NCBI RefSeq assembly: GCF_000961885.1
Contig: NZ_JZKH01000030.1
Coordinates: 22,573-86,572 of the forward strand
Origin: Streptomyces rubellomurinus
Lineage (GTDB): Bacteria > Actinomycetota > Actinomycetes > Streptomycetales > Streptomycetaceae
DNA: 64,000 bases
Reading direction: 5' to 3'
Shown here one piece after another: positions 59,578 to 64,000 of this stretch. Position 1 is the first letter of the stretch, and each line of letters starts with the position of its first letter. The translations under genes were made by a program, and so were the position numbers. The notes below the pieces were generated by a model. That model was not told the DNA's origin. It saw only the letters and a program-made list of their open reading frames with translations, and made no database searches.

Positions 59578-60224
59578 GCGGCGATCAGCCCGGGCAGGTC
59601 GCGCATGTCGTCGAAGACCACCGTGCCCGGCCCGGCCAGCCGCTGCGCCGCGGTGACGCCGCCCGCGTAGCCGAGCGCGCGCATCCCCGCGGCGCGGGCG
59701 GCCGTGACACCGGGCCCGCTGTCCTCGACGACGACGCAGGCCGCCGGGTCGACGCCCATGCTCCGCGCGGCGTGCAGGAACAGGTCGGGCGCGGGCTTGC
59801 CGCGCCCGACCTCGGTCGCGCTGAAGATCCGCCCCTCGAACCGCTCGTAGAGGCCGGTACGGCCCAGGGTGTGCCGCATCTTCTCGTGCGTGCCGCTGGA
59901 CGCCACACAGGTCGGCAGCGTGATCGCGTCCAGCGCCTGCGGCAGCCCGTCCACCGGCGTCAACTCCGCGTCCACGGCCAGCGCGTGCAGCTCGCGGAAC
60001 CGCTTGTCGAACACCGTCGCGGCCTCCTCCCCCAACCGCTCGGCGACCATCGCGTGGTTGGCCGCCTCCGACCGCCCGACGAACTTCTCGATCACCTCGG
60101 CCTCGGTCAACGGCCACCCCAACTCCGCCACCAGCCGCCCCACCACCCGGACGGCGATCACCTCGCTGTCCACCAGGACCCCGTCGCAGTCGAATATCAC
60201 CAGCTCTACCGGCTCGTTGATCAT
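59565..60224 (-). CDS. HAD superfamily hydrolase (beta-phosphoglucomutase-like)
   Basis: A 219-residue HAD-IA phosphatase: motif I VIFDCDGVLVDSE (nucleophile and acid Asp), motif II CVASSGTHEK, motif III Lys in RGKPAPDLFLHAA, and motif IV VVVEDSGPGVTAARAAG. The cap domain with LGWPLTEAEVIEKFVGRSEA places it near the GPP/YqaB sugar phosphatases. Likely dephosphorylates sugar phosphates or nucleotides. Its C-terminus ends within the SDR remnant region. Confidence 0.92.
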   Translation of the reverse strand: MINEPVELVIFDCDGVLVDSEVIAVRVVGRLVAELGWPLTEAEVIEKFVGRSEAANHAMVAERLGEEAATVFDKRFRELHALAVDAELTPVDGLPQALDAITLPTCVASSGTHEKMRHTLGRTGLYERFEGRIFSATEVGRGKPAPDLFLHAARSMGVDPAACVVVEDSGPGVTAARAAGMRALGYAGGVTAAQRLAGPGTVVFDDMRDLPGLIAAYQG

Positions 60225-60254
60225 CCGATGAGCATAGAACGAGGCCGCGAGCGG

Positions 60255-60908
60255 TCATGGGCCCGGCGGCGGGAAGTTCGTCGCCGACGCGGGGACACCG
60301 TCCGGCAACCGCACCGGGTTCGCACACGGGAAGTCCGCCACGACGGCCTTGGTGACCTTCAGCAGGATGTCGAGGATCGCCCGGTGCTTCCCGTCCGGTA
60401 CCGGATGGGTGAAGCGCGTGCTGACCTCGACCCCCACGTACGGCGCTTCCATACGCATGCTCTCCGGATTGTCACACCGGAACCCGAGGCCCACCTTGTC
60501 CTGCCCGACCCACCCTTGCACGTCCGCACCGAAGTCGAGCCGACTGTAGGTCGCCTGCGAGCCCGGGCCGTAGAGGGCCGTCATGGCGGACTCGTTCACG
60601 GACCGTACGGCGACCCGCACGATGGCGTCCGCCGGGCTTCGACGGACCTCGCAGCTCTGCTCGTACCGGGTCGGGGACGGGCGGAGCCGCTTCCCGTCGT
60701 CGTCCAGCCAGTAGGACGCGGCGAACGTCCCCTGCTCGTCCTCCGCCAGCGGCTTGAGGTCGGCCCTGGTGAGCACCGACCAGCAGGCGCCGGCGGGCAG
60801 CTCCGCCGGTGCGTGGGCCGACCGCCACCACCACCCGGCCCCGGCGAGCACCACCACCGCGACCACGGCGGCGAGCCACTGCCGCCGGCGCCGGCCGCCC
60901 TCAGCCAT
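60255..60908 (-). CDS. membrane-anchored extracytoplasmic protein in the WxG operon
   Basis: A 217-residue protein with an N-terminal anchor (RQWLAAVVAVVVLAGAGWWW) and an extracytoplasmic domain containing four cysteines (GACWSVL, QSCEVR, FRCDNPE, FPCANPV), probably two disulphides. The layout recalls DUF3558/DUF3558-like actinobacterial envelope proteins, but I do not recognise a family. Its first eight bases overlap the stop of the large gene before it, so both are translated together. In this position it could be a membrane-bound immunity or secretion accessory factor. Confidence 0.7.
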   Translation of the reverse strand: MAEGGRRRRQWLAAVVAVVVLAGAGWWWRSAHAPAELPAGACWSVLTRADLKPLAEDEQGTFAASYWLDDDGKRLRPSPTRYEQSCEVRRSPADAIVRVAVRSVNESAMTALYGPGSQATYSRLDFGADVQGWVGQDKVGLGFRCDNPESMRMEAPYVGVEVSTRFTHPVPDGKHRAILDILLKVTKAVVADFPCANPVRLPDGVPASATNFPPPGP

Positions 60909-63150
60909 TGACGGCCCGGATGAAGAGCCCGGCCCCGCCGGTCACGCCGTCCCACGACTGGTTCGCGGCTCCCGTGGACAGGTCCTCGACCTGCAGCGGA
61001 GTGAGCCCGGTCCCCTGTGCGGCGTTCTCCACCGCCGTCTTGGCGGCGCCGGTTGCTCCGGCGAGGCCCGCGATGTCCGCCTTCGTGGCCGGATCCGCGG
61101 TGTTCAGGCTGATGTGGTAGCTCGACGCCTCGTGGTCGATGAAGTAGTTCACCGGCAGCGACAGGCCCGGGCCGACCACGGGAACCGCCCCGAGCAGCTT
61201 GCCGCCGGTCATGCTCCAGAGCGACTTCCCCCACATGGCGTTGCGGTCGATGGAGTCGTTGTAGGCCTTCTCCTGCCCCTTCAGCTCGCCGACCAGGGTG
61301 TCGGTCCGAGCCGCGGTGAGGATCCCGGCCACCGCGCCGCCGGAGTGTGCGGCGTTGTTCACGGCTTGGCCGAACTGGGCGCCGTGGGCTTCCCGGTTCA
61401 GCATGATGTCCTGGATGTGTGCCGTCGTGTAGGCCTGTTGAGCCTGGGCGACGGCACCGAAGGCCTCGGGGTTCCGGCCCAACGCCCCCAGCAGCTTCGC
61501 CGTGCTGTCGGGCTCCAGGCCCGCCGGGGATCCGTAGGTCGTCAGCAGCTTGTCGTACTGAGTCACCGCCTTCTGGACGTCACCCATGTAGCCGGCGGTC
61601 AGGTGGCCGAGGCTGGGTGCGAGCTCCGCGAAGGCGCCGTCCTTGCGGAGCAGCGAGGGACCGTCCGTGTTCCCGAAGCGGTCGACCACCTCCTTCATCA
61701 GCTTCGACATCTCAGGCGTGTGCTGGGGCAGCGGGGTGTCCTGGGGTGCGTCGAAGGCACGTCCGGTGGCGGCCGACTCGAGTGCGTGGCCGAAGGCGAG
61801 CGCCCCGGACGGCTCCGCGTGGCCACCGGGGAAGTAGTGCCCCTTCCAGACGTCCTGGAGCGGCGAGTCGTCGCCCCCCTTGGCCAGCACGTCGAAATAG
61901 GTGTTCTTCTGGTTGAGGGCCTTGACCGACCCGTCGAGGTCGTAGGCCGTCGCCGGGTCGTGGAAGTACTGGAGCGCGGCCTGCGGATTGTGCGCGAGCG
62001 CCTCCAGCACCCCCGACATCGGATTGAATCCGCCCTGGCGGGAACCGCCCGGGTGGCCCAGGAACTTCAGCTGGTCGAAGTCCCCGTCGATCCACGGCGC
62101 CGAGGTCCAGAAGCCCTTCATCTGGCTGAGCTGGGTGACGTGCTCGGCGATCGGATTGAGGAAGTGCGCGTCGTACGTCCCGGTTCGCAGGATGTTGGTC
62201 AGGATCTGGTAGCCGAACGGCTGGGCACTGACGTTGCCCCGCTTGCCGGGCAGGAAGACGTCTGCCCTGGCGGATCCGGCCCGACGCAGGCCTGCCTCCC
62301 ACTCGTCGGACAGGCGGGGGTAGTTGCGGGTGTTGGTGGCGGTGGCCAGCGCCGTGCCGAGGTTCTTCTGGAGGTCCTCGATGGCCTGCGGCCGCCTGCC
62401 GCCCTTGTCCGCCGAGGCGAGGGCCAGCTGACCGTAGTACTTGAGGAAGCCGTCCGGTCCGAGGTTCTGGTAGAACGCCGTGGTGAACCGCGGGTCGTTG
62501 GCGTGTTCCTTCAAAGCCTTGTTGAGCTGGTCCAGTTGGCCGTCCGTGAGGTTCCCGGCCAGCTTCAGGAGGTCGGCCGCCTGCTTGGCCTGCTCCTCGG
62601 GGTTGTTCGGCGCGGGCTTGAAGGCGGTCTTGTCCTTCCCGGTGACGGCGGAGAGCGCCGCCACCGCCGCGGCGTCGGCCGTCGCAGCCCTCTTCAGGGC
62701 CTTCGCGATGTCGCCGGCCACCTCCTCCGCCAACTTCTTGAAGGTCGCGTGGTACTGCTCCGGATCGCTCTTGTCCACGGCGCTCTTCGGCGCCGGCCAA
62801 CTGATCCTGCCGGTCGAGTGGTCCACCGTCATGGACTGGTCGGTGGCCTTCTTGACCGCCGCGTCCAGGTCCGCCCGGGCGGCGGTGAATTCGGTGTGGG
62901 CGCTGCGCAGGGCCTTCGCGATGCCGCTCGCCTCCTCGAAGGCCGCGTCGATCTCGTTCCGGACCTTGACGATCGTGACGGAGGCCCGTTCGGCCGCGTC
63001 GCCCCGCCAGCCCGACGCCTGCAGCGGCGTGATGATGTCCCCGGTGAGCTCGGAGGAGAGCCCCCACGTGCGGACCAGCGACTCGAAGCCTTCGGCCAGG
63101 CTCCCGATGCCGCTGAACTTCTCTCGCGCCAGGTCGTTGAAGGTCACCAT
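60901..63150 (-). CDS. large WxG-containing protein (DUF6571-like)
   Basis: A 749-residue mostly helical protein. The first 100 residues form a WXG100-like hairpin with W48RG50 (QASGWRGDAAERA) between two helices. The middle is a long helical DUF6571-type region (KLAGNLTDGQLDQLNKALKE, YYGQLALASADKGGRRPQAI, LTNILRTGTYDAHF), and the last 150 residues contain MTGGKLLGAVPVVGPGLSLP, a hydrophobic hairpin-like segment seen near the end of many such proteins. No known toxin motif is visible. It is most likely a type VII secretion substrate or a structural part of such a module. Coupled to the gene before and after. Confidence 0.75.
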   Translation of the reverse strand: MVTFNDLAREKFSGIGSLAEGFESLVRTWGLSSELTGDIITPLQASGWRGDAAERASVTIVKVRNEIDAAFEEASGIAKALRSAHTEFTAARADLDAAVKKATDQSMTVDHSTGRISWPAPKSAVDKSDPEQYHATFKKLAEEVAGDIAKALKRAATADAAAVAALSAVTGKDKTAFKPAPNNPEEQAKQAADLLKLAGNLTDGQLDQLNKALKEHANDPRFTTAFYQNLGPDGFLKYYGQLALASADKGGRRPQAIEDLQKNLGTALATATNTRNYPRLSDEWEAGLRRAGSARADVFLPGKRGNVSAQPFGYQILTNILRTGTYDAHFLNPIAEHVTQLSQMKGFWTSAPWIDGDFDQLKFLGHPGGSRQGGFNPMSGVLEALAHNPQAALQYFHDPATAYDLDGSVKALNQKNTYFDVLAKGGDDSPLQDVWKGHYFPGGHAEPSGALAFGHALESAATGRAFDAPQDTPLPQHTPEMSKLMKEVVDRFGNTDGPSLLRKDGAFAELAPSLGHLTAGYMGDVQKAVTQYDKLLTTYGSPAGLEPDSTAKLLGALGRNPEAFGAVAQAQQAYTTAHIQDIMLNREAHGAQFGQAVNNAAHSGGAVAGILTAARTDTLVGELKGQEKAYNDSIDRNAMWGKSLWSMTGGKLLGAVPVVGPGLSLPVNYFIDHEASSYHISLNTADPATKADIAGLAGATGAAKTAVENAAQGTGLTPLQVEDLSTGAANQSWDGVTGGAGLFIRAVNG

Positions 63151-63160
63151 GTCGAAGGCC

Positions 63161-63625
63161 TCAGTTCTTCGTCAGGTTCTGGGCGTTCACCTGTTCGGCG
63201 CGCGCATACTGTTCGGCGTTGCTGGACAGCGCCCCGGCCACCTCAGCGATCATCCCGCTGGTGGTCTTGCACTGGCCGCTCCAGACGTCGAACGCGTCCC
63301 AGACGGCCTGGACGATCTTCCAGGCGGACCTGTCCATGTCCTGCGTGTCGGCGACGATGTCCTTCCACGCGTCCCCACAGGCCTTGTCGAACTTGGTGTG
63401 CAGGGTGCCCGCATTGGTCCCCGCCCGCCGCAGCGCCTCCGGGCTGACCTTCACCGTCCGGCCGCCGCCCGCCCCCGTCACCGGCTCCGGCGACCACCCC
63501 TGCGGCTGGGCGCCGGCCGCGGCGGCGGCGAGGTCCGGGAACTGCTTCTTCGCCGCCTCCGTCAGGTTTCCGGAGCTGTCGAAGAGCCACGGATTCACTT
63601 TCCGCTCGAAATCCAGGTCAGTCAT
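63161..63625 (-). CDS. WxG-motif protein, type VII secretion substrate-like
   Basis: A 154-residue protein. After a 50-residue tail rich in Ala/Pro/Gly comes an alpha-helical hairpin: ALRRAGTNAGTLHTKFDKAC as first helix, the turn W115SG117 in AFDVWSGQC, then TSGMIAEVAGALSSNAEQYA. Helix-WxG-helix is the hallmark of ESAT-6/WXG100 proteins that form the secretion signal for type VII export. It is first in a three-gene operon with the large WxG protein ten bases behind it. No EccC or other core component is in the window. Confidence 0.75.
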   Translation of the reverse strand: MTDLDFERKVNPWLFDSSGNLTEAAKKQFPDLAAAAAGAQPQGWSPEPVTGAGGGRTVKVSPEALRRAGTNAGTLHTKFDKACGDAWKDIVADTQDMDRSAWKIVQAVWDAFDVWSGQCKTTSGMIAEVAGALSSNAEQYARAEQVNAQNLTKN

Positions 63626-63814
63626 TCGTCCCCGCCCCCCAAACTCGTGGCTCCGCGTGGCCGTCGGCCGGATCACGTGGTTCCGGCGCACGACAGGAGA
63701 ACGTGGACGGACCACCCGCCCGGTCCACGTCAATTGGGAGCCTAACCAACAAGCTGTGTGATGTACGGGAGTTGAGCGAAACCTGAGCGTGGGGTGGCGG
63801 GCACCAGGAAGGCC

Positions 63815-63850
63815 GGCAGGGCCCGGCGGTGGTTGCCGCCGGGCCCTGCC
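63815..63850. terminator. hairpin terminator
   Basis: GGCAGGGCCCGGCGG and its complement form a perfect 15-bp stem with a six-base loop, 19 bases beyond the stop of the partial gene at the window end. The interval 63626-63814 upstream of the WxG operon shows no gene and presumably holds its promoter. Confidence 0.75.
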
Positions 63851-63868
63851 TGCTGAACCAAGCTGGGG

Positions 63869-64000
63869 TCAGCCGACCTGGATGGAGGTGTCGTCGATCA
63901 GGAAGCTCGTCTGCAGCGAGGAGTCCTCGACGCCGTTGAACTTCAGGGTGACCGTCTGGCCCGCGTAGGCCGACAGGTCGAAGGTGCGCTGCTGGTAGCC
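63869..64000 (-). CDS. C-terminal end of a secreted protein with a jelly-roll (P-/PPC-like) domain
   Basis: Open from the window end to a TGA at 63869-63871; 43 residues visible, reading [20 protein letters not shown] and [11 protein letters not shown]. This is the closing part of a beta-sandwich domain found at the C-terminus of secreted Streptomyces peptidases and glycosidases. The catalytic part is outside the window. Confidence 0.65.
   Translation of the reverse strand, partial: GYQQRTFDLSAYAGQTVTLKFNGVEDSSLQTSFLIDDTSIQVG

Overview
The window is a very high-GC chromosomal stretch whose genes point to an actinomycete of the family Streptomycetaceae (Streptomyces or Kitasatospora). The supporting features are pervasive GC-rich codon use, GTG and TTG starts, leaderless promoters, a type III polyketide synthase/P450 pair, a DasR-like chitinase operator, a Nur-like nickel box, many TetR regulators, and hairpin terminators without T-tracts. 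No tRNA, rRNA, CRISPR array or intact insertion sequence was seen. The genus is inferred from gene content and not from a marker gene.

Layout. 1-15 kb: end of a nitroreductase, an acetyltransferase, an aldo/keto reductase behind a MerR-type promoter, a small secreted protein, a GH18 chitinase behind a DasR-like site, two unusual short-chain dehydrogenases, two TetR genes with visible operators, a peptide deformylase with a divergent winged-helix regulator, a Ser/Thr kinase and a stand-alone hydroxymethylbilane synthase. 15-24 kb: an ABC exporter divergent from a NarL-type two-component system, then a P450-rppA-Nudix operon for a tetrahydroxynaphthalene-derived pigment. 24-33 kb: a Tex-like protein, an APH-fold kinase, a coupled gene pair sharing a GDHNIG peptide motif, a TetR gene, a phosphatase, and a pentapeptide-repeat gene whose 3' palindrome is amplified in tandem. 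33-47 kb: mostly housekeeping and secreted enzymes, including a FG-GAP protein, two SGNH hydrolases, an AlaA-like aminotransferase, a Tat-exported purple acid phosphatase, an FAD dehydrogenase and a nickel transporter with a Nur box.

47.6-55.5 kb is the most likely specialised-metabolism locus. It holds a fatty acyl-AMP ligase, a dedicated acyl carrier protein, a hotdog thioesterase, a diiron acyl-ACP desaturase with an extra N-terminal domain, and a DHA2-type efflux pump, all on the minus strand. Next to it is a TetR gene plus a second efflux pump sharing a matched pair of operators. 55.5-64 kb: gene remnants (SUKH and SDR fragments), an orphan F0 subunit-b-like gene, a racemase, a cupin, a second APH paralogue, a HAD phosphatase, and a three-gene operon with WxG motifs that resembles a type VII secretion substrate module.

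The strongest candidates for something undescribed are the FAAL/ACP/desaturase cassette (47676-53110) and the membrane-protein/helical-protein pair with matched GDHNIG motifs (27643-28478).
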